Shown here: in pieces, positions 23,001 to 36,200 of the stretch
Layout of the letters: every line of letters starts with the position of its first letter
Position numbering within the stretch: the stretch's first letter is position 1
Source of the DNA: Patella vulgata
Taxonomy: Eukaryota; Mollusca; Gastropoda; Patellidae
Assembly: GCF_932274485.2 (NCBI RefSeq)
Contig: NC_065885.2
Location: forward strand, 29,587,062 to 29,651,061
Direction of reading: 5' to 3'
Length of the DNA: 64,000 nucleotides
Translations under genes and position numbers: made by a program
Notes under the pieces: generated by a model
Seen by the model: the letters and a program-made list of their open reading frames with translations, nothing else
What the model was told of the DNA's origin: nothing
The model's database searches: none

Positions 23001-24259
23001 CATGGTGGATTTGTTTTTAATTCGGCGAAATTGTTCAACGGGGCACCTATTTGATGCGTAATGTTTTGACCATTAAAATTAGTAGCCGTGTGTGTTGTTT
23101 TTTGGGGGTTTTTTGTTTACGTAGATCCAAATTACACTACAATAAAGAATAACATAAAATTTTAAGTTAGTTGGCTTCAGTCATTCATTCAAATGACAAG
23201 AAAAAAAATTGTGTTGCCATTGTATGGTAACTTACATCAGATCTAGATGTTGACTGGTTATGTAAATATGAGTTTGAAGAGTTGGTTTGATTGACCATAC
23301 ATACAATAGAAACACTGAGATTAGTACGTAAACTAAAGTGTGCCATGGTTCCTATAAATAGAATATAAGCCAGTTTCCATCTTTCACTCCAATAGTAAGG
23401 GACTGAAATAAAAATTGAATCAATTAATTTGCATACATGTGACTGAGGTATATACTGTAACAATAAAGACCCCGTTGCTATATTTTGTTTTTTGCTGGAC
23501 CCTCTGTTCTGTAACTGAGTTAATTTCCTTCGTTGTTTTGCATGTAATGAAAGAAATGAAATGAAATGGCGTTTAACGTCTCACCTTTCTGCACCGATTG
23601 GGCTAATAAAGACGAGTGCAACGAACGAACATGGACGTATGTCGCGGTTGTAATGAATTGATGAATTTTGCGAAAAGCTTGTGCCTGAAAAATAAATACC
23701 GTCATTTGGACCGTTACACCTAAATGGCGGTTGAGTTTGAATTTGATGAACCTGTCGGACAAAATGGCCGCTTTTTGTACGCAAATAGTCTAAAAGTACG
23801 TAATACCAAGGTTGTGGACCCTCTAGAAGTCACAGTTTTTATCCGATCTTGATGACACTTAAAACATATGCTTGTATCCAAACGATCTCGGTTCCTTTCG
23901 ATATTCATGCACATCGAGCTCCTGATTGTACAAAAAATCGCGTTTTTGTTTAGCTTGTTCTCTGTCCATCTCTTGCAAAATGTGGGCGTATCTTACCTGG
24001 CAACCGCTGGTTTCCTTTCTTATCACAATAAAATATCGGATACATAGGCAATCGAACATAAGTTATTCTACAAATTTCGATATACCCCAAATAAATAATT
24101 CTAAAACTCTTACCAATAAACTGTGGTTGCATAATATGGACAATAAATTTCCACATTTTTCGTCCCATTCGAATTATATAAGTCATTTCACCTACCTCTT
24201 GAATTAACGTCTTCATTTCCCTCCTCATTTTTCAGTAATGGCGTTTTTTCACTAGCCAT
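17030..24259 (-). CDS. Sialin-like SLC17 transporter, copy 2, complete but with an in-frame TGA in exon 5 (possible recent pseudogene)
   Basis: Tandem paralogue of the gene at 397-14084, same orientation. Exons on the minus strand: 24196-24259, 23236-23402, 22264-22497, 20917-21004, 20566-20661, 19970-20097, 19371-19523, 18946-19078, 18339-18489, 18122-18212 and 17030-17248. The spliced length is 1524 nt, or 507 codons plus TAA at 17030-17032, normal for SLC17. Exon lengths match copy 1 exactly and all splice sites look intact. Codon 209 reads TGA (bases 20588-20590), where copy 1 has TGG of the conserved Gly-Trp-Pro motif, truncating the product at about 40 percent of its length. Everything downstream stays open, including the last exon with EEWRNVFYLGGG. 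The lesion is therefore very young, polymorphic, or a base-call error. The ExxxLL motif (E4, L8, L9) and TM1 Arg are kept. The acidic residues of sialin are replaced as in copy 1. Confidence 0.85.
17325..17648 (-). mobile_element. tRNA-derived SINE (family 1), full-length with tRNA head
   Basis: The best copy for defining the family. On the minus strand it opens with a tRNA-like head: an A-box-like cgacttagtggg, then 35 bp on a B-box-like ggtgttcgatcatt. The shared body follows and it ends with an ATTTC-type tail, about 320 bp in all. It lies in intron 10 of SLC17 copy 2. Confidence 0.7.
18606..18676. repeat. 19-bp tandem repeat (attatgttcgaacatcaaa)
   Basis: Three to four head-to-tail units, each containing the palindrome atgttcgaacat, in intron 8 of SLC17 copy 2. 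Confidence 0.75.
21533..21810 (-). mobile_element. tRNA-derived SINE (family 1)
   Basis: Minus-oriented copy with gaaatgggttttaacgtcc at its tail side and the ctgccaagggatcttttacg block. It has a duplicated ctctcggtcaac segment at the head side. It lies in intron 3 of SLC17 copy 2. Confidence 0.6.
23555..23625 (-). mobile_element. SINE family 1 tail fragment
   Basis: The gaaatgaaatgaaatgg tail plus caccgattgggctaataaag. The rest is absent. It lies in intron 1 of SLC17 copy 2. Confidence 0.5.
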
Positions 24260-25170
24260 TTTAAGAAATTGTGGTTTTTTTTATTATTATTAAACAACAC
24301 TTTGGTTATATCCAGAGAATAAGATAAAACTGCTTCCTCGACTCATACTTGGTTTGTGGATTAATCAGTACGCTAATCATAATACGTATACATGTAAATA
24401 GAATAACAATGATACCTGTTGATATATAGTCGGGTGTATTTTAATATGACATTTATACAATAATATCATCTTCAACACCACAAAATATCAACAATTATAC
24501 TCCTCATCTTCTCTACACTAAATATTAACTCCTAAATGTAATATAACAACATTCAATATAAACCGTTGACCCTATCATGACCTAATCAACAATTGACAGT
24601 AAGTAAAAATGAGTAAGATGAACCAGTTCAAAGGAAAATGTAATTATACTCAGCTTGCTACATCACTAATCGAAATAGCACGTCAAATCATTTTGACCTA
24701 AACCGAAGCGTTTATGCTCCTGGTCTATGACAAAGTAAACAGGGCCGGGTAACTTCAACATTTTAAGCCAGTCAACAGCTTCAAATTAATTAAAAAATAT
24801 ATTCGATTATACGATAGATAGAGACAATGATAATTATTCTCTTGTATCCTATCCATCTTCACTTATGTGTGTTGATATGAACAGCGGGGAAATAATACTT
24901 CTTAAGCATAGGAATAACTTAAGTCGGTTTAATAAGAATACAAATTAGTATACTTTAACGTGACAAAGGTGTGATTTACCTGCCCTATATCAATCACCTG
25001 TATTAAAACAAAGAAAAAAAGAACTCGACGGTTATATTAATGTAACTATTGTCATTGCTATGGCGTGTTATCTGATAACGATCTGTTGTCAATATGGCAA
25101 GTAAAACTAGGATACGACGGTCAAACCTCTTCAGATGTCATTTTATTTATGAAGCATTCATTTATACGTC

Positions 25171-25447
25171 ATAGGGGGCTGGATGACCGAATGGTTACCG
25201 CGTACGCGTTGTACCATAAGGTCTGTCATTGAGTCAGCTGGCGTGGTTTCCATTCCCCTGCTGTATTCGACAAGGAGTGAGGTCGCCTGTCCAACCTCGT
25301 GGGTTTTTTCCGGGTGCTCCGGTTTCCTCCCACTGCTAAAGACCCCTACGCGCAAGCGAATTATTCAAAGATAATTGAACCATATGCTAGTCCCGAAATG
25401 ACCTAGTTTGTGTCGAGTGGACGTTAAACCCCATCTCTCTCTCTCCC
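25171..25447 (+). mobile_element. tRNA-derived SINE (family 2) with CT-repeat tail
   Basis: The tRNA-like head has an A-box-like gatgaccgaatggtta and a B-box-like ggtttccattccc. A conserved body follows with gggttttttccgggtgctcc and ggtttcctcccactgc, a block seen in many invertebrate SINEs. It ends with gtggacgttaaacccc and (ct)n. Confidence 0.6.
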
Positions 25448-25739
25448 TTTATACGTCCATTTTTTATTGTGGATGTATATTGTCGTCACCTGCACACACC
25501 TTTTCAACTGAGTATACGGTGCTACTCAAATTTGAACATGCCCGCAATGTATAGTTTCCTTGCAACCGACGAAAGTCCCACCTTGCACTACATCCTCTTT
25601 TAAACATGATTTGTTAAACTTTTCTTATTCACTGTTTGACACTGAATGAGGTTAAATGTTACTTGAACTTTGAACTGTGAATAAGTAGATAAGTGGGTCA
25701 TAAGTGTACAAATTGGCGTGCTAGTAAAAGAACTCATAG

Positions 25740-25828
25740 CACACTGCATGGTATCCCCGTCTTCATTAGCCTAGTTGGGCAGAACAGTAGGAAGTTAAGC
25801 CACATTTCATTTTATTTCATTTCATTGT
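25740..25828 (+). mobile_element. SINE family 1 tail fragment
   Basis: cccgtcttcattagcctag, gaagttaagcc, then an ATTTC/ATTTT tail. It lies between SLC17 copy 2 and MET. Confidence 0.5.
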
Positions 25829-25892
25829 GTGATCAAGTTCAATATATCCATTGACTACCATAAAATACGAAATAAAAATAATGATTTTCCTC

Positions 25893-26100
25893 CTTAAAGA
25901 TGCATTATGTAAGAGCTAAAGTTGCCAATTGCAGGTTTTTATTTTGGGTTGAAATGTTATATAAATTTTTATCTATTATTCGTTAAGAAAAGGTAAATTA
26001 AATTAAATTTTCAATATATTCATTTTTCATTATCTATTTTTGAACTATTATAGCAAGAACGGTCAGCTCTATATCTAAATATTACGTAAGGGATCTTTAA
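25893..26100. mobile_element. MITE family A, shorter derivative
   Basis: Begins ttaaagatgcattatg and continues with gccaattgcaggtttt. It ends with gagctgacc-like sequence (ggtcagctctatatctaa) shared with the right part of the 10370 and 26815 copies; the middle is missing. Confidence 0.5.
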
Positions 26101-26211
26101 TCAATATGCAAAATTAATAATATATAAACAAATAATAACGATTTTTTATATAGTAAAACACCTTTATAATTAAAATATATTATTAATACAAATGAATATA
26201 AAAATATAGCA

Positions 26212-26312
26212 ATGGCAGTATCAAATATACAAATTGGCAGTATCAAATATACAAATTGGCAGTATCAAATATACAAATTGGCAGTATCAAATATACAAAA
26301 TGGCAGTATAAA
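26212..26312. repeat. 22-bp tandem repeat (ggcagtatcaaatatacaaa)
   Basis: About four and a half almost identical units, in the spacer between SLC17 copy 2 and MET. Confidence 0.8.
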
Positions 26313-26506
26313 ATAGATGTGTTCTTTAATATAATAAATCTACAAAGTAATAAGCTGTAAAGGTAAAGTCGAAGGCATGTTTGGGGCTCAAAAACATCTT
26401 ATAAATATTTAGATTTTATCAACAGACATCTTATCCATATAGGTCTATAGTCTGTTACACTGATGATAATCTGAGCGAATGATGTCTAGTTTTACAAGTC
26501 ATATGG

Positions 26507-26630
26507 CGTGGTTTTCCCCTTGTCAGTGGTAGGGCATACAGGGCAGAGGGCCTGGCACGGGACAATGTATAATCGTTCGGATGGGACGAAAAACCGAGGT
26601 CACGTGTACATAGGCCTATATATTGGCCTG
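26507..26630 (+). mobile_element. SINE family 1 internal fragment
   Basis: ttccccttgtcagtgg, gcagagggcctggcac, tcgttcggatgggacg and aaaccgaggtcacgtgtac match the family body; head and tail are missing. Confidence 0.55.
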
Positions 26631-26814
26631 CATATTTTTGACTTAATTCACGCTAATTTCCATTTCATTTTTCTATCAAATAAATCAATTATTTCCAAAC
26701 TTGTCCATAAAGTAAAATTCTCGACGGCGCCTGATTTTTTTTAACCTTTTCGACTTTAGCTGATAATACATAGAATGGATTGTAGGCATCTGAATTGTGA
26801 TAGTTAGAACTATC

Positions 26815-27188
26815 GTCAATGTTAAACATAATTTATGCAAGAGATAAATCTGTCTATTGCAGTTCTTGCTTTAGGCCTGAATTAACCTATCCAGACCATA
26901 ATCAACTCTAGATAGCATCGCTAGCCTGCGATCTTTAGTGGATTATGAGCCGATTTACTGCATAACTTTCCTTCAAGATTTAACGATTAAATGGATAATC
27001 GAGACTATGCTGTTTATCGTACTGACTTTAGTAATGATGATCAAGGCTATCCGGAAATTTCAACCACTTAGTTCTCGGTTGATAGTGGATCAATTTGAAT
27101 GAAATTGCCTTTACATTATCCAGTTTTTAACCAATATAGCGAGAACTGCAAACTCGTTATCGAATCTCCCATAATGTATCTTTAATAG
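26815..27188. mobile_element. MITE family A copy ending 26 bp from the MET stop codon
   Basis: Full-length relative of the 10370 copy, ending cccataatgtatctttaata. Because MET is on the minus strand with its stop at 27214-27216, the receptor's 3' UTR enters this element almost at once. Confidence 0.65.
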
Positions 27189-27213
27189 GTTTAAGATAAA
27201 ATTAACTATAGAA

Positions 27214-30200
27214 TCATATTTTATGAATATCTGGATATATATATTTACAACTATCGTCAAGATTAATATAAGAGTTTTTAAAACCTTCCTCTTCTGTTTC
27301 TAGAGTATTTAACGTAATGGGTATATCAGTAACAAGGCTGCTAAAACTTGGTCTACAACCCGGATCAGCTTGCCAACATTTCTCCATTATAACATACCTG
27401 TATGGAAAAATAACATTATGAGACTGTTGAAAATATTTACTTCTGGAAAAACTCTTAACTATGATAATATACTGAAATATTAAAGGAACTATACCGTGAT
27501 TTTTCGAAACTGTATAAAACAAACAATAAACATGTTGCATGTTAATTGGAAAGATATGTGCCATCGGTTACATTCACTGTATGTACTTGAAATATTTAAT
27601 AGCCGTTCCAGTTTCATTATTACAAATTATAAAGGGATATAAATATATGAAAATATAAAGGGATTTAAATATATGAAAATATCAAGGAATTCAAATATAT
27701 AAAATTATAAAGCTATTCAAAAATTATAAAGGGATTTAAGTATAGAAATAATAAAGAGATTTATGAAATTATAACATATTGGGATTGATAGTTTCTTTTA
27801 ATGATTCCTGTATGCTAGGTATCTTAACATTTTTGTAAAATCTCAAATTATACCTAAGATCAGTTTCTTTGTAAAGGGTAACAGGGTCGAAAAATTAATA
27901 CAGGTATAACTTACATTTCTATTGGACAATATTCTGGTCTGGCTAATCTTCTACCTGATAATAAATATCGCTGCATATCCCACATATCGACATCAGAATA
28001 AGGGTTAACTCCCCTGGTCATTAATTCCCACAATAAAACTCCATACGACCACTGAAATAATGGGAAATGTTATTAGAGCAAAACATCGCTTGATCATCAC
28101 CACGGCACAAAACATATTTGAATTTAAAAATACAAAACTTTTGAAAAATAGGGATGTCAATGTTGATTTGTTTGTGCGTATCTGAATCCGAATATTGCAT
28201 TCAATATCATCGGCTACACCACCCAAACCAACAAAAAGCTCAAAATTTACACATTTCAATCAATTATACTGTTATTTAGAGGGTCGGCCATTCCAAGGCC
28301 TTGATAAATTTTTACTGGCTGTTAGGAGAGACGCCGCCGTGAAACTTTCTACCTTGGTCATTTCTTGATCGCTCCAAAGTTATTTTCCTGAATTATGAGA
28401 TTGGACAAACATTGCGGATTATTTAGCGAACCGAATAAATTATCAATCAGCGAATTTTGAAGCAAAATCCCATGATCATTTTCAGATGAACCCGAGTGAC
28501 ACACGGTTTATCTATAATAAGATGTTCTTACCACATCGGACATAGAGGTAAATGTCCCTTTTTGTATACTTTCTACGGCCATCCATTTTATAGGTAATCT
28601 TGCTTTATGATCTCTACAACTATAATATTCCTGGGCATAAACATCTCGTGTTAAACCAAAATCAGCAACTTTAACACGAAGGTTAGCATCCAACCTATAT
28701 TTACATTCAAAACAAGTCATTAACATTTAATATAAAACTGACCACTATTACAATAATACATGTACTTCACTACACTAAAACCCAAAAATATATTATTATT
28801 TGAATACAGTTAAACCTTTTCAGTCGAACTTTTATTTATTCGAGAAAGTGAGAGTTAAATAAAGGCGTTGTTAGGAGCTAATTTGACAGATAGAATTCGA
28901 AATAAGAGTAGGTCGTAGCGCCGCTGTTCGGGCAAAATGGCTCTTATATAGCACACAAAATCTATTATGATATAGTTAACCTTTTTCCTCATACTTATCC
29001 CTCTTTAGATAAATCTGGTGATCACGGTGGTCTAATTCCTACATGAAAAAATGTATATGTATTTTATTTGGTATCATTGTAATATACTTACATACAGTTT
29101 CGAGCAGCTAGATCACGGTGAACAAATTTAGACTTAGCCAAATAATCCATTCCCTTTGCCACATCAACCCCAAACAGTATCAAATCTTTAATGGTTGGTT
29201 TCTGAAATAAAACAATCAAAATTTATTATATTTCGGTCATTATGGTCTCTACTATATTATTAACACATCGCATGCATATCAAGGAAATCGCGCTTTTAAA
29301 TTCTTAGCATACTAACATTGCCAGGGTTCCGTATATAACTGAGAAGATCTCCATTTTTCATGAAAGGTAAAACGACATATGGAATGGCTTGGTCTGCTAG
29401 ACATACACCCATCAGTTTTAATACATTCTCGTGGCTAAAATCCTTCATAATCAACGCCTCCTCTAAAAATGTGTTTAATTCTTTCTCATCTGGTGTCTTT
29501 TCTGAAATGTAACAAAATGGCTTATACACATTGCATATCATTATTTGTAATAACCAAGGATTTTTGTTGTCAGCCACTGGTGTGCAAATCACGGGCTCGA
29601 CCCCTGTGTTTCTCGAGAAATTATTCAGGATTTTTCAGGTTAATCCCCCTTGTCATTGGTGCAGGGCGGAGGACCTGGAAAGTCGTTCGGGTGGGATAAA
29701 ACTAACGAGGTATCTTGTACACGCAGTCGTACACCTATAGTAACCCTCGGCAGTTGGAATTCGATGTAGATTCGGCGGAAACACCGGTGTCGGGGCAAAA
29801 TATGCCTTATAGAACACTGCATGGCGTATTTATTGTATGACAACATTATGACAACAAGGTTACAACGTCATCGTTTGGGACATACAAAGAAAGTACAAGA
29901 CTTCTTTCGAAATGAACGTCAATTCCCTGTTGATTGGAAACAACACTCCTGTATGGTTATTTATAAATTGTTGTCTATGTGCAGACGACTGGAAACCAGT
30001 ATAGGGCACGAAGTTTTATTATTATACACAAGAGTCGCTTTTAACTAACAACATTTATTTTCTTTCTGTGCTTTAGGTCTATAATATTAAACTTTTGGGG
30101 CAGTCAGGTACAATCTAACTTGATTTCGTCCATAATAAAAAGAAATCGCATTAAGGCATTAAACGATTGATAAGTAGAGAATGTCAACTTACGTTTTAAT

Positions 30201-33200
30201 GTTTTAATCGCCACTTCAATGCTTTCAGTTCCAGCATCACTTTCTGGGTTTAAATAAGTCCCTCTATACACACATCCAAAATTACCTACAAGTATAATTA
30301 TACTTTTTATAACCATTAGGATTTGTTATAAATTGATAACAGTCATTGTGTTAGCAATGATACTCTTCTAATTGAGGGGGAATAACTGACTTAACCAACA
30401 ACAAAAAAACTGTCGTATACAAGGTATACAAGAATTTGATATGTTTGGTTCTTCAGCATTTTACTTCCTATAGAAACAAACTGCTTTCAGAATACAGAAA
30501 CAAACTCTTCCCAGTACACATAAACAAACTGGTTCCTTTATACAGAAACAAACTGTGCCCTTTGTACAGAAACAAATTGCTTCCTTTATACAGAAAAAGG
30601 TTGCTTCCTTTATAAAGAAACAATTTTTCCCAGCACATAGAAACAAACTGATTCCAGAATGCAGAAACAAACTGATTTCTGAATACAGAGAAAAATGTTT
30701 CCAGCTCACAGAAACAAACTACTCCTAGCAAACAGAAACAAACTACTCCCAGCATACAGAAACAAACTGCTTCCGGCAGTTATGCAGAAAAAGATTGCTT
30801 CCAGAATTCAAAAACTGATTCCAGCACACAGAAACAAAATGCTTTCAGCACACGGAAACAAAATCCTTCCAGCACACAGAAACAAAATGTTTCCAGCACA
30901 TAGAAACAAAATACTTCCAGCATGTAAAACTAACTCACCTTTTCCGATTTCTTCTTGTATTATAATATGTTGTTGATGAATAATCAAATTGTCTTTTTGG
31001 AATATTGAGAGAGTAGAGCTAGTTAATCTGTCAAAAGATTGCGTATCTGTTAAAGAAAACGATATATTACTGATTCAACTTAAACATAGCCTACATGCCA
31101 TGGTACAAGATGAAAACTCAATGGTGATGCGTTGTTTTTTGTTTTACTGATCAAGATATGTCAATATCAACAGAACTGGAATATTTTAATAAAATGAAAA
31201 TGAAAACTTTTTGTTTAACAAAGAAATACAACGGATAAATTAATAAAAAGAGTAGGGTGGAGGTAGAAAGCTTAGCATAAACTTGCTTATCAGGAGTAAA
31301 TCATTCCAAAGGCATATAGCTAATATTTATGCATGTGTTTGGTTTGATGCTTCAAAATTGCGTAGCACAATTAATTGTTAGTCTATGAAAGTCGATAATA
31401 CTAAAAGGGGAATTTTAAATGCGGAATTTTCTGAGAGTTGTGATTATCTTACCTATATCATCCAGACTGTTAAGTGACTGGGACATATCATCGTCAACAC
31501 CGGTGACTCGAATGTCAGGGATTCTGTAAACAATAGTTTTTTGAGACATAAACCCGTTTTGGATATTTCCTTTGTGAGAACGCCAGTTTCTGATGAAGAT
31601 GATTGCGATGATGATGATTATAATAAGTAATACTGGAACAAAAATTAGCCACCACAAACTGATGATTTGTAGAGCCATGTCCATAAACTGTACAGTACCA
31701 GGGTAGAATTCCAGATTTCCTATGACCACCTGAAAAAAAACCAACAAAAACCCACCAGAGGTTTCTAGCTAGCAAGACAAGAAAACGTTCCCAGTTACAT
31801 TTAGTCATACCTTCATAAGGTCTATCTGGTACACAGAAACGATTCCGAATAGACTTTGAAATAATGCATGTACAGCGTAGTAAATGGCAAATTGTTATAT
31901 ACAATAATCTTCCTTTTCTTTTTAAAGTTTAAAAAAAAACGTGAGTTAAAACAAATATCCTTAAAGCCACATCAAATTGATTTTCTATTCTTTGGGGTGT
32001 GGATAACTAAATAGCCACTTGAATCATGTGAAAGATATTTTATTTAAAAAAATTTGAAACTAAATGCTTTTTGAATAGAAGAACCAAGTATTTCTGATTT
32101 TCAATTAAGTCTTTTTCCTGAAGAAATAAGAAAGAAAGGTTTTACAGGATGTTCCTGAAGAATAGAAAATCATATCAGTGTGGTCTAACAGTAGAATAAT
32201 GATCATCTTAAATATTAAGGGAAATTATACCCTTCTTCTCCAGGAAAATAGGCACTGCCATGGGTCAAAAGAAATGTCAATTTGATAAGGAACTCTTTTG
32301 GTTTCGAAGTGCTACATAAATATTTACAGACCTGGCTGTTCATAGTAATGTTTTAAGTGATATAAGTACAATATAGTTTTTACCTTGACCGGATGTTTGG
32401 TATCATTGAAAATAGAAGTATAATATAATGTACAAATCATCGTAGTATTTCTCAGAGATATGACACTACACACCATAGGCCTATCTCCAATCATAATATT
32501 TACATCTTCAACATTAAATCTTGATGATAAGTTAGCACCCTAGAAAAAATAAATAGTAACATAAACGAAAATACACAATAAAATGCTAGGTATACGAACC
32601 AAAACTTCAAAATGGTAATGGACATATTGGTGGGTGGGGGTGGATGTAGGTGTGGGGGCAACGAAAAGGGCACACAATTTATTTTGCCGGGGGGGGGGGG
32701 GGTTCTTGGATTCGTCCTTGAATTTAAAATATGTTCCATATCAGAATGTGAAATATTTTGTGCAATATATTCCAGAACACAATCCGTATAAAATATCTAG
32801 TGGTGATTGAATAAAAAAGATTGACGGAAAAGAAAACATTTGCTTTCCGGGCTTAGTTTTTTTTGTCTTTCTTTACTAATTTTTCCTCTGTGTACAGTCT
32901 GTGGAAAGTCCAAGCTGAGTATATGATACGGCTTGATATTAAAGGAGCTAAATCTCTATTCCTTGGTAACTAGAAATGGACACAAATGGGTCGCAACGCA
33001 TATAATAATGTCATATGAATGCATATAAACTGATTTACATTAAATTGTTATTACTGTAATTTCTAATCAGTAATGTTCGGCGAAATACGCGAAGAGTCCA
33101 AATTGAATGGCAGTCTTTGACGTCTGGTTAGTCCAGTCTACACCGGTAGTATTCTCTTGTGGGATATATTTAGCCTCGTTCGTCGAGTCGCTTCATTACA

Positions 33201-36200
33201 AATGGGGCTCGAAAGCATTCTGGCACGCGATTTTTGTGCCAATTATAAAATTTTCATTCTGTCTTAAATATTGGATCTCCCAGAAGCCCACCTTTTCACC
33301 GCAAGATAACAAAATCAGTGTTGACTGAAATTAATCAATAAGTCGTGTTTGTAATGTGGATGATATTGAGTTGGGGACTTGCCTCCTTTAAGGGCATTGT
33401 GCCAATGATTTGAATGAAAGTACTTTTAAACTCTAATTCCCAAACTAGTAACTTTAAGAATGATTGTCATTTTAGAATTTAGTCTATAATGAGAATGAAA
33501 TACTTAATAAGAGTATTAAAATTGTATTGCTGAAATCAGAAATCGGCCAATTTTGATAAGACGGTGTGCATTTATCAATTTTCCAGTCTTTGAAGTGGTG
33601 AACACTCCTTACTCTTTACACTACTCTGGTCCCGTTCTTCCTACTTATATCGCCACCCACCACATCCATACCTTTAATATTTCCTGAATATGTTATTGAT
33701 AAATAAAAACTTACTAAAAACTCAAGATTAACAGATTGTGCATTTTCCACCATTAGCGTTTGGCTCCCATCTTGAAATGGGAAGATAACGGGATCCGATA
33801 AAAAGGTTATTATTTCGCACGTATGTTCATTGGTACCATCTAGTTTAAAATGTAGTTTCAGTTCATCTGAGTTGGTAGTTGTTGGTAATGAAGGAACTGT
33901 ACATATCATAGATAATCCATCTGGTTTTGTGTAACATGGCTGAAATAACATTGTATTATTGTAATATGCAGTTCTCAGCAATGGTACTTTTACAATTTTA
34001 TATTACCCGTGGCAAAAACAACAGCATCCCATCAGAAGACCCACAGAAAAAACATGGAGCTCCAGATCAGAACTTCCACATAAACATATCTATCGATTAA
34101 AAGCCCAACAAAACAAACTCGATTTGAAGAGTGTGAAATAGCTTTATTTAACGTCCGCTTCCACCGAAGTGATATCGCAGACAACTTCGATCTGAAGTCC
34201 CGCGTACGTTTTATACCCCTGAATCGAGATCATGATAAAATATGGCTGTGCTGTGAGCTACAAGTATATCCGCCCAAGTTTGATACGGTGTTCAGGTGGG
34301 TGGGTGCAGTCCTAAATTCATCCCAAACTTAGGCTGCCTGTCCTAAATTTTGTCTGGAGAGCGATAAGAAATATTCTCAGATATAGAATTCTCTTTTTGG
34401 GTGGCTTACTCTGCATCAACTATCTGGATGAACTAACCTGATATTGTTTTGAGATATTATTATAAATTAACATCGGATCAGCAACTGAGTTCAGATTGGT
34501 ACCAAACACAGTTAATGGCACCCCACCACTACAAATATAGCATTATAATAGTTAATAAAAAATATATAATATATTCATAATAAGTATAAAAAGCCAAGGG
34601 ATGAGATGTGTTCTTGATGCTATAGCAATTTAGGTTATTTAGATGATTGATTAAAAACAAAATACAGCTCGATCTCGATTGTCAGATGACCGGTATAAGA
34701 CCGTTGAAGTTCGACTAAAGTGATTTTTATTGTCTTACAGCTAAATTATACAAGTTAATTATATCCAACCAACGCGGGAGTAAGAGTTTATGTCAATGAA
34801 TATTGTATTGCATAAATTCAAAGGGTAGTGTCATGCCAGAATAGAAATCGCCACACCATAACACTCACCTTGAAAATGTTGTTTTCGGCGAGATACCGGT
34901 TATAATAGGATCTGGTAGATATTCAAATTGGTATTTAGAATCAGACCTAACAGTTCCATTGTCAATATAAAACCGTAGAAAAGTCTCTGCTGTTGTTTCT
35001 TCATAACTACCGACATCGCTTCCGGTCGAAACTGCTGAAGTTTTACATTGTAGCATATCATACGAAAACCTGCACCAAACAAATTGCAACAGCTAAAAAT
35101 GTTTATATATATTTTAAGCATTGTTTATAAGTTTACATGTATATAAACTATTTTTAAAAGTGGTATTTAGAAGTTGCTATGATAAAAAGAGATACAAATT
35201 TATATGGATTAACAACCTTCAGTATAGTTTATTTCAATGTTTAAACTGCAGTAATGTAGGTAACCACGCTAATCTTGTATCTTAGTCGCACATGGCTTTA
35301 AAAAAAAAGATCTTAAAACAAAATCTTCGCTAAAAAAAAATACGTAACCTACTTAACTATAATTCAACATTTCTTAATGATTCCTTAACCTTATTGTTAA
35401 ACAAATTCTGAAAACTTAAAAAGCCATTAAAACTTTTGGGTGTTTCGGCCCATCTGTAAAAAAATAATTTTAGATTTGATCTGATTTGACTAAATGTTTA
35501 CCATGTCCAGATTCAAATTAAATTGTATGCAAAATCTGGGACAAATTTGCCTATCCATCACTAAGATACAAACTTTATAATTGACCGATTTACGAGGCAC
35601 ACATATTTTAGTGGTTTTCAATAAATTTAACGTACGTTCGCGTAAAATACTTGGGGGAGGTGGTGGGGGTAAATCTAGGGTTATATTTAACTTATTATAC
35701 GCAATAAATTACATTTCTTTTCTTGCTATGAGTTACACTAACTGATAGTTACAGATCATATATTATTAGATATGTACCACCCTTACTTCATTATACACTA
35801 TACACCACAACATAATATACACTTACTGTAAGACTTGGCACTCGTGACTTCCTATCATAATATATCTACTAATACCAATATTTAAATGTTTTCCTCTTAG
35901 AGTAATAGTAGTTCCGCCGGATATTGGGCCATAAGATGGTTCAAATGATTCAACATTAACCTCCTGCATAAATACATTGAAATAGTTTCCTTTAACACTG
36001 GGGCATTTTTTTAAAACAATTTTGATTGAATTTTTAATGTCTAGAGTATATCAATAGCCTCAGATAATGGCTCTGTAAGTATTCCCGTTTCGATTCTGTT
36101 GTTGGCTAAGAAAGTTTCTCGGGATTTTGCAGCATGATTTCCTGGCAAGGAAAGGGTGTCTAGTCGTTCGACTGATATAAAAACCCGGGTCCATCCGTGT

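Noticed and set aside
23520-24228. Cluster of overlapping 64-93 codon frames on both strands near exon 1 of SLC17 copy 2
   Set aside because: Mutually overlapping, no splice logic, no family resemblance; likely chance in a less AT-rich intron.
30461-30976. Several open frames on both strands (Cys/Phe-rich and Asn/Lys-rich)
   Set aside because: Products of the 24-bp minisatellite in MET intron 13.
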